In this document: positions 35,901 to 45,454 of the stretch, one piece after another | Numbering within the stretch: position 1 is the stretch's first letter | Layout of the letters: each line of letters begins with the position of its first letter | Assembly (NCBI RefSeq): GCF_024713975.1 | Contig: NC_091112.1 | Coordinates: 6,572,501 to 6,636,500 of the forward strand | Origin: Paralichthys olivaceus | Taxonomy: Eukaryota; Chordata; Actinopteri; Pleuronectiformes; Paralichthyidae | Direction of reading: 5' to 3' | Length of the DNA: 64,000 nucleotides | Translations under genes and position numbers: made by a program | The notes under the pieces: generated by a model | Databases searched by the model: none | What the model was told of the DNA's origin: nothing | What the model saw: only the letters and a program-made list of their open reading frames with translations

Positions 35901-38873
35901 AAATGGCTTCTTATGATTAAAATAAATGGGACTGACATTTAGACCAATTAGAAAAGAGAGTAGGGGCTCTATCAGTGTTACCTGGCTACACATGCTTAAC
36001 AGAGTTAGGGTTGGATTATCGATCGCCTCCTGATCTCCAGGTCTTGCTCTGATCATTTCTAAAAGTGGAGTTTGCTCATGGGCTTCAACTTTCACCCCTT
36101 CTCCTTCACACACACGTTCCTCATTAACACATCGACAAACGATGCATCATTCTCCCAGATCTCCTAATATGGTTCCTTTGTTCTCTCAGCGGTCTCATTT
36201 TTCCTAGTGGCCTTCTGGATTTGCTCCATCGCCTTTATTCTTTTTTTTTTTTTTTTTTTTTTAAGTGATGCTGTTTATTTTCTTGCTTAAATTCATCATT
36301 CAGTATCAACCTTCTGGTCACACGTGCAACACCTGTTTGTTCTAAGCTGCACCATCTGCTGCTTTCTGCCATCACCCAACTTAAGCTCACTGTCCCCTCC
36401 CACACACACCCCCTGCCTGCCCCCTCACTTCCCCCACCTCCTCCCCCCTCAGACTTGGGTCAAATAGTACTTGCAAATGATGGTTGGCACTGAACCTGAC
36501 TTGCCTGTTGTACTAGATGGGAATTCTTTGCCATGCAGGACAATGCAGTTGGTGTTAAAGCTCAGATTATTGGGTATAGTGTTTCCTGTAGGCTTAACAC
36601 TAACTGTATTGTCTTGTTTTGGTAAAACCTGTCCATGTGGCACAGTTCGAAACAAACGCCGTAATCATTTGCGAATGCTATTTGAGGCAGGTCTGCCTCC
36701 CCCTGCCTGGTGTGTCTAACGCTGTGGGCTGCGGCTGTGTGTCTGACTGTTGCAGGCTATGAGGATGTGGGCCAGGCTTCAGGGAGTGGGGATTTCTGTA
36801 AGGGCGGATACGGCACTGCCGTGGCCGCTGCCTCTTCTGCACAAAACAAGCCAGCCAGCTCTGTCACCGGGCCTGGAGTCGGTGAGTGCCGCCACATGCC
36901 GAACTAAAACGAAAAAAAGGGAGAGAGAAAAAAATCCCTGTCCCTCCCGTCTTCCTCCTTGTGTCACCAACCATCCCTCTCCCCCTCTTCGCTCTCGTTC
37001 CCTTCCCTCATTGCTGATGAGCTGTGCCTGTGGGTTGACCCGTCACTACATGTGCTTTCACAAAGTCTGTGTTTGTCATTCTGTGTGTTACCTGTTGTCT
37101 TCCAGGGTAACTCATCAACAATCCAATCTGGTTACTATGTTGTAGACTGTTACGTTGTGTTATCCGACAAAATGACATAGATGTGACAGCTCACGGGGGC
37201 TGTGAATACCATTAACTGACGATGAGTTACTCTGGATGATGACATCCCATTTACCCTCCGTGTTGCTTGCTCTTCACTCATGTTGTCATCGCTGGTGTGT
37301 GGGTCTCCAGAGTAACAAGCTTGCTGTCCTGTGAGCGAAGTACAATTATTCTACGATTCTCGATTAAAATAAAGTTGTTTTAAAGAGCTTCATCCAAAGC
37401 AGCTGCATGCAAACACACACACACACACAAATACCAGAATTAAAACAAGTATAAAGGGTTTTATTATCAGTTCTGCTGTACTGTGGGATTTCCTTGACAA
37501 ATTTCATAAGAAGTTGAGAAATAAGAGATTGTATTACCCAAGAAGAAGACTGAAGAAAATAGCACCAACTTTTAGTATCCTCACTAATGCAGAGGCAGCT
37601 TGAGCCTTAGTTCTCTCCATTATGTTGTGATCATATATTATTATATTTATGTTTGAAACCCTTAAATTGTTTCTGCTGATAAACTGAGGTTTATATTTAG
37701 CAGAAAACATTGCACATGTACTGAGCTGCTCCTCAGCTTTTTTTTTTCAATTTGCCGAAGATATTGATGGAAGCCACAGAGAACTGAATGCAGTGTTAAA
37801 AATTTTTAAATTTGTCTTTCCTGTTCAGTAGTTTGTTTTGCACACCAGTCGACCTTGCTCTGCATTTCCAAGGTGATACAGGGGGTCAGTGTGTGCAAGA
37901 GCAACCTGAGCAGTAACCACCAGATACTTTCCATTTCAGACTTAAACCACCGTGTCTGACTGAAACTGAGCAGCTGTTACAACATCTTCCTCCTTTCTCT
38001 TCATCCTCTCTCCATCTTGAAGTTTTCTCTTTTTGTTTTTAGGTTACTGTGTGGATTGGAGAAAGTGTTGATACAAACAGAATTCATAAATTAGATTCCT
38101 TGCTGTTAATAAACCATATAACATTAATGTTGATTAGAATCTCACCATGACCTTGTGGCATATCATTGTCAAGTACTCAAGTCAACTTTACGTGTTTAGT
38201 TTACCAGTATTGGGACTGTTTGTGTTCTGTTTCCCATGTCTCTGCAGGAGTCTCTGTCACATCGAGCAACACCGGGGTACCAGATATTTCAGGGTCCGTT
38301 TACACAAAGACGCAGGTAAATGCATAACGTCCATGTTAAGATAAATATCCCTCACAGGAAAGGATCGCTCTAAAATTTTATTTGAACATTTTGTTTGAAT
38401 AAGGCAAAAATGTCTCTCCTGTTTGTCCCACTTCGTCCCGCAGTCGTTTGAGAAGCAGGCTTTCCACGCAGGGACACCGGCAGCTTCGTTCAGCCTGCCC
38501 TCAGCTTTAGGGAGCGGGGGACCCATCAACCCCCCGGCTGCCGCTGGCTACGCCCCTGCCCCGTTCATGCACATCCTGGCACCGCACCAACAACCCCATT
38601 CTCAGATTCTGCACCACCACCTGCAGCAGGATGGACAGGTAGGGAACAGGCTTTTACTGTTGTTTGTCTCCTGTTGGTGTTTCTTTTGGTTATGAATATA
38701 TAAATGTTCTTCGTGTAATTAAACTGCAGAATATTTGAGTGAACACACGATGTGACAGCTGTCCACTCTGTCCACAGAGCGGCACTGGACAGCGCAGCCA
38801 GAACGCTTCCATTCAGCAGAAGTCTCAGATCAACAAGTCAGCGTACAACAGCTACAACTGGGGGGCAAACTAA
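20935..38873 (+). CDS. ubap2l: Ubiquitin-associated protein 2-like, 28 coding exons
   Basis: UBAP2L is a cytoplasmic RNA- and ribosome-associated protein needed for stress-granule assembly. Coding exons: 20935-21030, 21584-21661, 22547-22657, 23238-23412, 24304-24405, 24874-24919, 28178-28284, 28546-28605, 28702-28754, 28948-29033, 29354-29534, 29745-29943, 30054-30394, 30511-30680, 31023-31143, 31710-31749, 31886-32078, 32222-32288, 32577-32904, 34019-34107, 34228-34281, 34382-34463, 34909-35126, 35408-35513, 36756-36881, 38248-38315, 38444-38638, 38778-38873. Phases all agree: 3588 bases, 1195 residues (human about 1087). A UBA domain fills residues about 33-95 (HDCNGDVNRAINVLLEG). An RG-rich segment follows at about 140-200 (GRGASRGRE, RGRRGRGRGRG). 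The rest is Ser/Thr/Pro/Gln-rich with conserved islands: SGLNLQFGALQFGSEPVL, PPNLPPGVPPLLPNPYIM and QPHSQILHHHLQQDG. The 60-base exon at 28546 and 126-base exon at 36756 are frame-neutral and may be alternative. The start MMTSMGGNRARG matches the family. Confidence 0.96.
23141..23161. repeat. Poly-G run in ubap2l intron
   Basis: After a T-run (TTTTTTTGG) there are about 18 consecutive Gs, just upstream of the exon at 23238. Comparable homopolymers in this gene are a T-run at about 31771-31796, a C-run at about 35391-35400 and a T-run at about 36241-36262. Lengths of such runs are often wrong in assemblies. Confidence 0.8.
24920..28177 (+). other. Largest ubap2l intron
   Basis: 3.3 kb between the exons encoding FSAQGMG and TFNPADYAEP. 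It contains a (GT)n microsatellite at about 26009-26032 and a G-run near 25757. I see no coding exon supported by both splice sites and family similarity, and no clear small RNA. Confidence 0.6.
26009..26032. repeat. (GT)n microsatellite
   Basis: Uninterrupted GT run of about 12 units within the long ubap2l intron. A short CA run lies at about 37412-37429 in a later intron of the same gene. Confidence 0.85.
32905..34018 (+). repeat. ubap2l intron carrying a dispersed fish repeat
   Basis: From about 33450 the intron reads 'gaatttatatagtgccttt' then 'caagagacccaaggatgctt'. It continues to about 33620 with an 'actgaggctaaaggcttta' block. I recognise the 'tttatatagcgc...ttcaagacacccaaagacgctttac' layout as a common teleost dispersed repeat, from memory. 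The 1.1 kb intron otherwise shows nothing. Confidence 0.45.
36756..36881 (+). other. ubap2l: Candidate cassette exon of ubap2l
   Basis: A 126-base open exon with good acceptor (TTGCAG) and donor (GTGAGT), starting and ending in the same phase, so inclusion or skipping keeps the frame. It encodes 42 residues rich in Gly/Ala/Ser (begins GYEDVGQASGSGDFCKGGYG). In my recollection the dominant human UBAP2L protein passes directly from SHGYNTG to GVSVTSSNTG, whereas the paralogue UBAP2 has a comparable Gly-rich GGY segment here. So this is probably an ancestral exon, alternatively used. Confidence 0.7.
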
Positions 38874-40215
38874 CACCCACTGTTGGCCCCTCCCACCAAA
38901 CCAACGCCGTTGAAAGAAGCCAGGAGGGGGCTCATCGCTCCTCCTGCAAAAACCCTCTCCACGTATAAAACTCCCTGTTCCTCCTCCAGAGATCTCCCTC
39001 CCCCCGTCTCTTGGCCCAGCACTCCTGCAGCTCTGGCCACGGTCAGAGGAGGTGCTGTGCCGAGAGAACGAGCACCGTCACGATGCACGGATGGGTGGGA
39101 GGGACGGGAGGGTTCTTAGAACAGAGGAGTAATCGGAGCTGAATGGTTATAGAAACACGCCGTCAAGAGGTGAAATATTGAGTGTTGGGAATTTGTATAA
39201 TGTTAATTCCTCCGCCCCTTCCCTTTTTCTTTCACTTGTATGTAACATAGAACTGTTTTCTAAAAGAATGAACATTTCCTGTGCTTCTTTTGTCTCTCCC
39301 CCTCTTTTTTTCTTGCTGATGGGGAGGTTTGAAGTAATACCTGAAGGTGGGGGGACAGACTGGTTTAGTATTTCACACTCTCAACTCCCCCACTCCTTTA
39401 ATTTAGGTGGAAATGCTTCCATCCCCACATAAAATATCCGAACGCAGTAGTTTGGTTACTTGCTGTTAAATGTTTTGCTTTTCATTTTTATGTCATTTTA
39501 AGTTTGAAGAAACAATTCTCTCAATTGGTAGAGTTGTGAAGTTTATTTTTTACCAAATATAGATATATTATATATAAAGACATATAAGCAAGCTCACTGG
39601 ATTGGACTGTGAGGAAAGTGTGTTTGTCATGTGACTGCGTGCATGTTTGTACACACAGGGCCGTGGTTGTGTACTGTGCTTTGTGTTTTCGCCTAGCACA
39701 GGATTTTTCATTATCCAACACGTGTACAGTGACCGTTCCCATGAATTATAGATACGTTGCATAAAAGGTCTCACTCTTCTGCAGGAGATGTTCAGAATGA
39801 TTTCCAAGGCCAATACACACCCAGTCTGCCTTCCAGTGTGTGTTCTTTTGTTTTCTTTCTGAGGCCCCCCCACCTCCTCCCTGCTCCACCACCTGCCCCC
39901 CGACATTGTAAGGAAATTGCAGCATTGAATACTGATGGACAGAATTGTACTATGGGTTTTTTTTTTTTTTTTGTCAGTGATTTATTTTTTCTTTTTGTAC
40001 TGTGCGTTTTAAAAAAAAAATTTAAATGGATAAACTTGTCTTGTACATATATAAAAAAACACAAGTACTGTAGTCCCTGTTTGTTCGATGGCTTTCTCCT
40101 TTTCCTTCTCAGATCCTTGCAGACTTGTTAGCTTTTTGTTTCATATATTTTCTTTTTTTATTTTGTAAAAATATATAAATATTAAGTAAATAAACAAGAG
40201 AAAGACGTTTTCATC
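38874..40215 (+). other. ubap2l 3' UTR
   Basis: Non-coding sequence from the stop to an AATAAA at 40189-40194. It contains T- and A-runs at about 39957-39972 and 40011-40019. No supported ORF is present. Confidence 0.75.
40189..40194 (+). terminator. Polyadenylation signal AATAAA for ubap2l
   Basis: Canonical hexamer about 1.3 kb after the ubap2l stop, followed by a short GT- and T-rich stretch (about 40204-40240). Confidence 0.65.
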
Positions 40216-40887
40216 ATTTTGGATGTGAATGTCTTTTAAGAAACTATATTTGCTTCTCATGTGGCTCGTAAATGCAGCAGGATCTTCTTCCTGCGGGTCG
40301 ACAGTGATGCTCGGTTTGTGTGTTGTTGCTGAACCAAGTGATGAGACTCATTGGTGTAAACACATGCTGCTGGTCCTGACGAGAGTGACATCAAAATGTA
40401 GAAAAAGTTAAAACTGAATATGCATCGTTTGTCCAGTTGTCCTTTACCAAAGTTTAAAACATTCTCCATACAAGTAATGGACTGACATTCAAGCTTTCAT
40501 TCAAATACTTTAGTATTAATACACAAGCATTTTTAAGTAGTAGCTCACATAGTAAACTAAATTTGGTCAAGTAAACATCCGGCCCATTACCATGGAGATT
40601 GATGTCACCTGGGCGGTCCACTCCTGTTTCTGGGCCACGAGTTAACCAAAGCAATACAACATGTCCACCAAAGCTGCCAAATGTGGCCTGAATTACAGAT
40701 CACACTTTGCCCTAAAACTCAAGGAAAGTACTTCCCAACTGTACTGAAGTGCACTTGTACTGGTAAATGTACTAATATACTTTTCACCAATTATAGGCTG
40801 GCTGGTCAAAGTACCACTGGAAAAATGTCAATTTGAAGAAGAAAAATCACTGAACATTAGGCATAAAGTATCACTAAGTATTCAAAC

Positions 40888-41167
40888 TTAAAGGCACGGT
40901 GTGAAGGATTTAGTGGATCTCTCAGCAGAATTATCTGGAACTAAGAATTATTTGTGTTTTTGTTATTTTAGGAGGATCTCTGTACGTCCACATCCTGGAG
41001 GCAGCCATGTTGCTATAGTCGTGAAGAGCAAACCATGGCTCAGTGACATTCTTTGTGTTTTTAACTTTGTCTGAAGTTCTCCTAGGGATAGGCCTGTCAT
41101 ATGGGGTTGGCTGCAATATGTAAATTGGCCGCTAGATGCCACTAAATCCTACACACTGAACCTTTAA
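40888..41167. mobile_element. MITE with TTAA target duplication, upstream of hax1
   Basis: The left end reads TTAAAGGCACGGTGTGAAGG then ATTTAGTGG. The right end, read on the opposite strand, is TTAAAGGTTCAGTGTGTAGG then ATTTAGTGG. These make terminal inverted repeats of about 29 bases with only a few mismatches, each bounded by TTAA. The 280-base element has no transposase frame, so it is non-autonomous. A TTAA target points to a piggyBac-like or related mobiliser (inference). It ends about 230 bases before the hax1 start codon, i.e. inside the likely hax1 promoter region. Confidence 0.8.
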
Positions 41168-41399
41168 GTGTTAAGTTTAACCAAATTAAGTGTCTTCACT
41201 TATTTCGGGTGCGCGTTCGTTTTGTTACTTACGGTAACGCTCCATCACGACAGCTGTCGTCATCAGGAAGCATCCAGACCGCTTTACGACACTGTTGACA
41301 GCTGCGACAGTTTGTTGTCGCTGTAAACTCACGTGTTTCGACAGTTTTTGTTGAAAGTTATGAATTAATTCGCAGCGTGAAGTTGTCGTTGGGTCACAA

Positions 41400-43440
41400 A
41401 TGAGTGTGTTTGATTTGTTTCGCGGGTTCTTCTCGGTGCCCGGAGGACACTACCGCGGCCGGAGGTGAGTGTAGCTGAGCTAAGCTAACAGGAGCTAACA
41501 GAAGTTGGACATGAAGTGGGTTGGTGCTGCGGATTGTGGGTCACTTAGCTAATGGAGGTCGAGATTAGTGTTCATCTGTCAGGAGAACCACCGGGGAACA
41601 TGCTAGCTGCTAAATGTACACTGGTCTGTGCATTAACATCAACATATGAGGATAAATCATGAACTTGTGATGAATTGTACTGTGTCACTCAGGGACCCCT
41701 TCTTCGATGCCATGACTCATGATGATGATGATGATGATGAAGAGGAGGAGGATGGCTTCTACTATGAGGGGCCCCGGGGGGAGCAGCAGGATCCCTTCGA
41801 CAGCGCCTGGAGGTTCGGCTTCAGCTTGGGTCCGGACGGGATGAAGATCCAGGAGCCTCCGCTGTTCGGCCACGTCCTCAGGGAGATGGAGGAGATATTT
41901 TCCCAGATGGGACACTGGGACACAGCACCGGAGTCTGGACACTTTGGTACAAACACTGGTCCTGGTATTAAAGGGTTCAGGGTGTAGAATTGAGTGACAT
42001 CTAGTGGTGAAGTGTCCTGTTGCAGCTGAACACCCCTCACCTCAGGTTGTCATGAAAACTCAAAATGTGTCAAATTGTCACCAAACTTAGTTTATGTCAT
42101 CATGACCTCCGGGACGTTTGGTCTTTGCTTTTGAGTTGTTGCTGAGACGACATTACTTCAATTACATTATCTGAAGTGGCACGAATTCTTTACAATGTTG
42201 TTGTGATCAGAACATGTTCCGCCACATGTAAAATAAACATACAGCTCGTTGGGCTGGCAGGCCCTCAGTTTGTTTCTCTTCTGATCAAGTGATCACCTGT
42301 GGTGGGTCAGATGCTCAAAGAGCTTTGTCATCTCAGTCTCTGTTTCCTTTATGTTGAAGGCGTTCCCAGCATCATGCCGCCGCCGCCGCCATCTGAGGAC
42401 AGAGTAGAGAAAGGAGGAGGGGGATCCAGCGGGAACCCCCTGAGAGACTTCATGTTGAAGACCCCTGACCGAGACACACGAGGGCCCCAACCAGGACCGT
42501 CCATTGAACCCAGACATGATGGTCGCCCTTTTTCCAAGGTTAATGAGACACTATCTGCCATTTCAATTTCTCCCTCATGAACTAGTTTCAGTGGCTCATT
42601 TTAAAGTTTTTATATCTTCTAAGTTCCACAACATTTGGAGACAAGGGCCTGAGAAAACCCCAGCGGAGGAGCACAAAGAAGACAGAGGTGAGTGTTTGTA
42701 ATCATTCAGAAAACTAGACTGAGTAAATGTACTTTGTGATTCCTGCCTTTTATCCAACTAATTATCCGCTGTCTTCAGATCTGGACTCTGCCGTGTCCGC
42801 CAGGGGCCTGGACCAGATTCTGACGCCACCTGCTGGTCAGACACCGAGTCAGCCCAGAATCCAGTCGTTCTTCCAGTCGGTCTCCATCACCAAGGTGGTG
42901 AAACCTGACGGGGTAATCACATTAAGTTTAATAATCATTTATTATTATTCTGTCACAGCAGATTTCCTCGTGTTTCATGCTCAGTTTAAGTTGCTTATTT
43001 TATTCCGCTGTGATGAGACTGAGTTTCCTGCCAGGGCCAAACACCATTTAAACATTAGCAGTTTTCCGTACTGTTTGGACATTTCTAATGTTTTGAGTTA
43101 ATGTTTGTTTGGGTGCCTGTGTGTCAGACTGTAGAGGAGAGGCGAACAGTCAGAGATGGAAAAGGCAATGAAGAAACCACAGTGACCCGCTCAGGAGGCC
43201 CTGGAGTCCTGGAGGCACCAGACGATCGACCTGCACCCGTTCCACCTGGTGAGTTTATCCACACTGTTGTCAACTCTCAGCTGATTCACTGTACATGTCT
43301 GTGGAGTTTTTTTTTTATTTAATTTATTTTTTAATAAATCATCCATATGTGTGTTTTTTATTCCAGGTGGTCGCCGGCCCTTCTCAGACTTGCGGGATGA
43401 TGACTCCTTATTCTCCAAGTTCTTCGGAGGGTTTAAATAA
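41400..43440 (+). CDS. hax1: HCLS1-associated protein X-1
   Basis: HAX1 is a mainly mitochondrial anti-apoptotic protein, binding HCLS1/cortactin and the protease HTRA2/PARL system; human loss causes severe congenital neutropenia. Exons: 41400-41464, 41693-41946, 42360-42538, 42624-42687, 42779-42912, 43128-43248, 43367-43440. Phases agree, giving 296 residues (human 279). Seen: the conserved start MSVFDLFRGFF, RRDPFFDAMT, an acidic box at residues 32-42 (six Asp then Glu, from a GAT repeat at about 41719-41737), FGFSLGPDG, SFFQSVSITKVVKPDG and EERRTVRDGKGNEETTVTR, ending SKFFGGFK. The last sections match the human C-terminal half closely. It sits downstream of ubap2l and upstream of aqp10 in the same orientation, as I recall for human. 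Intron 1 is only 228 bases and carries a GCTAAC/GCTAGC cluster. Confidence 0.95.
41465..41692 (+). promoter_or_regulatory. hax1 intron 1 with GCTAAC/GCTAGC cluster
   Basis: Within about 41470-41610 the intron reads TGTAGCTGAGCTAAGCTAAC, GAGCTAACAG, CTTAGCTAATGG and ATGCTAGCTGCTAA. The same word family occurs at the 5' ends of c1orf43, ubap2l, znf687 and psmd4. Function is not known; see findings. Confidence 0.4.
41968..42056 (+). mobile_element. MITE fragment in hax1 intron 2
   Basis: Starts TTAAAGGGTTCAGGGTGTAG and runs through TGACATCTAGTGGTGAAG to GAACACCCCTCACCTC. This resembles the right end of the 40888-41167 element read in reverse (TTAAAGGTTCAGTGTGTAGG ... GGCATCTAGCGGCC), so it is a related copy or solo end. 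It begins 22 bases after the exon 2 donor. The inner boundary is uncertain. Confidence 0.6.
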
Positions 43441-43745
43441 CATGTTGGTCAGTTTATTCTCTGCACTTATGGAGTGTAGCTTTGTTATCTGAAAACAAGT
43501 GCGTCAGTAGAGCTGTGAGTTTTTACAGGATAGATCTCTTCAATGATCGACAGTTGCCAAATTTGCTTTTGGATCACTGGCTTGATGATGACACCGGGTT
43601 TCCATCCGACCACGTAGCCACGCATCGGGGACTGAACAATTCACAATTACATATTTTATTTTTGTATGGTCCCGCAGACAGACCTGTGTGTATGTATGTA
43701 TATGAGTGTGTGATGAATCAAATAAAGGGTCTTAATATATTTACA
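43441..43745 (+). other. hax1 3' UTR
   Basis: Non-coding sequence from the hax1 stop to an AATAAA at 43721-43726, with a GTAT-rich stretch just before it. Confidence 0.7.
43721..43726 (+). terminator. Polyadenylation signal AATAAA for hax1
   Basis: Canonical hexamer 281 bases after the stop codon, followed by a T-rich stretch ('tttctcccttttttaaaatg'). Confidence 0.65.
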
Positions 43746-45241
43746 TCAGCTTTCTCCCTTTTTTAAAATGTGTGCTTAATAAACAAGACAAATCAAAGCC
43801 CATTAAATAAAAGGCCTGTGATGGAATTTCACTTTGAACTTGTGCTTGAACCAACTGATATAGAAATGTCGTTTTTTTTTTTTCATCGTCAGTTAAACTT
43901 GAAAAAAACTCAAGGTTCTCTTTCATGTGTGAAATATCCGGAGGTCTGGTTCCTGTGGTTTGTTCATGAGGGGAGTGGAGATAACGCTGCTTTTTCAAAA
44001 CAGGATTTATCCTTGACTTTATTGCACCATCATTCCAAACCATGTTAATAAATATACAGAAACTAAATGGAGCTGACTCTGATGTTCTCCCGTAGCTACT
44101 CTTCTCTCCCCTTCTGGCACATAAAGCTCCTATAATCATGAATTCCCTTTCTTTTAAAGTGAGTATTAATCTTTAAAAACTTTAAATTAATACAACTTAA
44201 TGGATGGACATTAATATTCCCTCTTTTCTGCATTAACAGGTGGAGGAGCCATGTTTCATCATAAATGATTTCAGGAGCATTAGAGACACTTGCTTCATAT
44301 GAAGTCTCCTGAAATCACCGGAGGTAAAGCTGAACATATGTGGCTGTTGTTTAACATGTAAAGAAAATGTCGCTGCCTACAGTAAATATGCTTAATGTTG
44401 TCATTCTTCTCTTTTTCTTACAGATGCCTGCGTCTCTCCACTGAGTCACTCATCTGCACTTCACATTACAACCACTGATGTTTGTGTATTTCTCAGCATC
44501 AGGGATTTAAAAAGCCACAAGAAGTTTCTTTAAACAGATAAAAATGATGTGAACAAAGAAAGAATAAATATCACATGTGAAGGCTGCATTTATATTATAA
44601 ATATCCTCAGTTATTCTGCCCTGAAAATTACCTTAAAAAACGTCCAGTAGAACTCGGAGCTCTTCAGATTTATTGTCTCTTTATTATTGTTTTTAGCCAA
44701 AGTTTAGTTTAACCTAAGTTTAACTACCTGCTGTAAATGTGCTACAAGTATTATAATCATTAAACGTTCCAATTTGTTTTATCATAAATAACACTTTCAT
44801 TGTCTCGTTGCCTGTATCTCTCCCAGTGAATTGTAATGTGTTAACAACAGCACACACCAGAGCAGGCCAACAAACTGATGCATCATAAAAAAGAAACTAA
44901 ACGTGAAATCTGTTGCCTAAGCTCTTTTAATTACAGTTCTTATCTGTTGTGTTAAATTACACAGACGCACTAAACACAAGTTATTATAAAGATACAGAAA
45001 TAATGTACGGTGCTGTGAAACACATTCTGCTTGATTTTTCAGAAATGATTTTCTTGATTGAAATGAGGAATTTTGGCATCAGATGCTCTGAGGACCAATC
45101 AAACGAGAAGGACAATCAGGGCCGATTCCAACCAGGTGAGGTCACAGAAAACCAACCAAGTGAACCACCATCAGGTAGAAGAGTCCAGCTCTGTGTCATG
45201 AATCCTACTTTCAGTCCTGCCTGCTGGGCTTCACGTTGAAG
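43746..45241. other. hax1-aqp10 intergenic sequence
   Basis: About 1.5 kb of AT-rich DNA without a supported gene. It contains a perfect 12-base inverted repeat (44266-44277 with 44306-44317). Toward 45060-45240 it becomes less AT-rich and leads into the aqp10 first exon. The short open frames here show no family similarity. Confidence 0.6.
44266..44317. repeat. Perfect 12-base inverted repeat
   Basis: TGATTTCAGGAG at 44266-44277 pairs exactly with CTCCTGAAATCA at 44306-44317, around a 28-base loop that itself contains the palindrome-like TTCATATGAA. It lies in the hax1-aqp10 gap. Confidence 0.75.
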
Positions 45242-45454
45242 ATGTCCTACAGAGTGAACTACTCTCCTCTCCTGCGCGTCCCTCGGCCGAGCCATAAAGC
45301 GCGTGACGCAGCCGGCAGCTCCAGTATGAAAGGGCAAACTCTGCTCAGTCAGACACAGGGTGGTGCAGTGCTGTGTGGGTCAAGTCCACCTGATGCCAGC
45401 GTCCCGTCTCTGACAGATCACCTGTGGCTGGACGGTGCGGAGGAAACCACAGGG

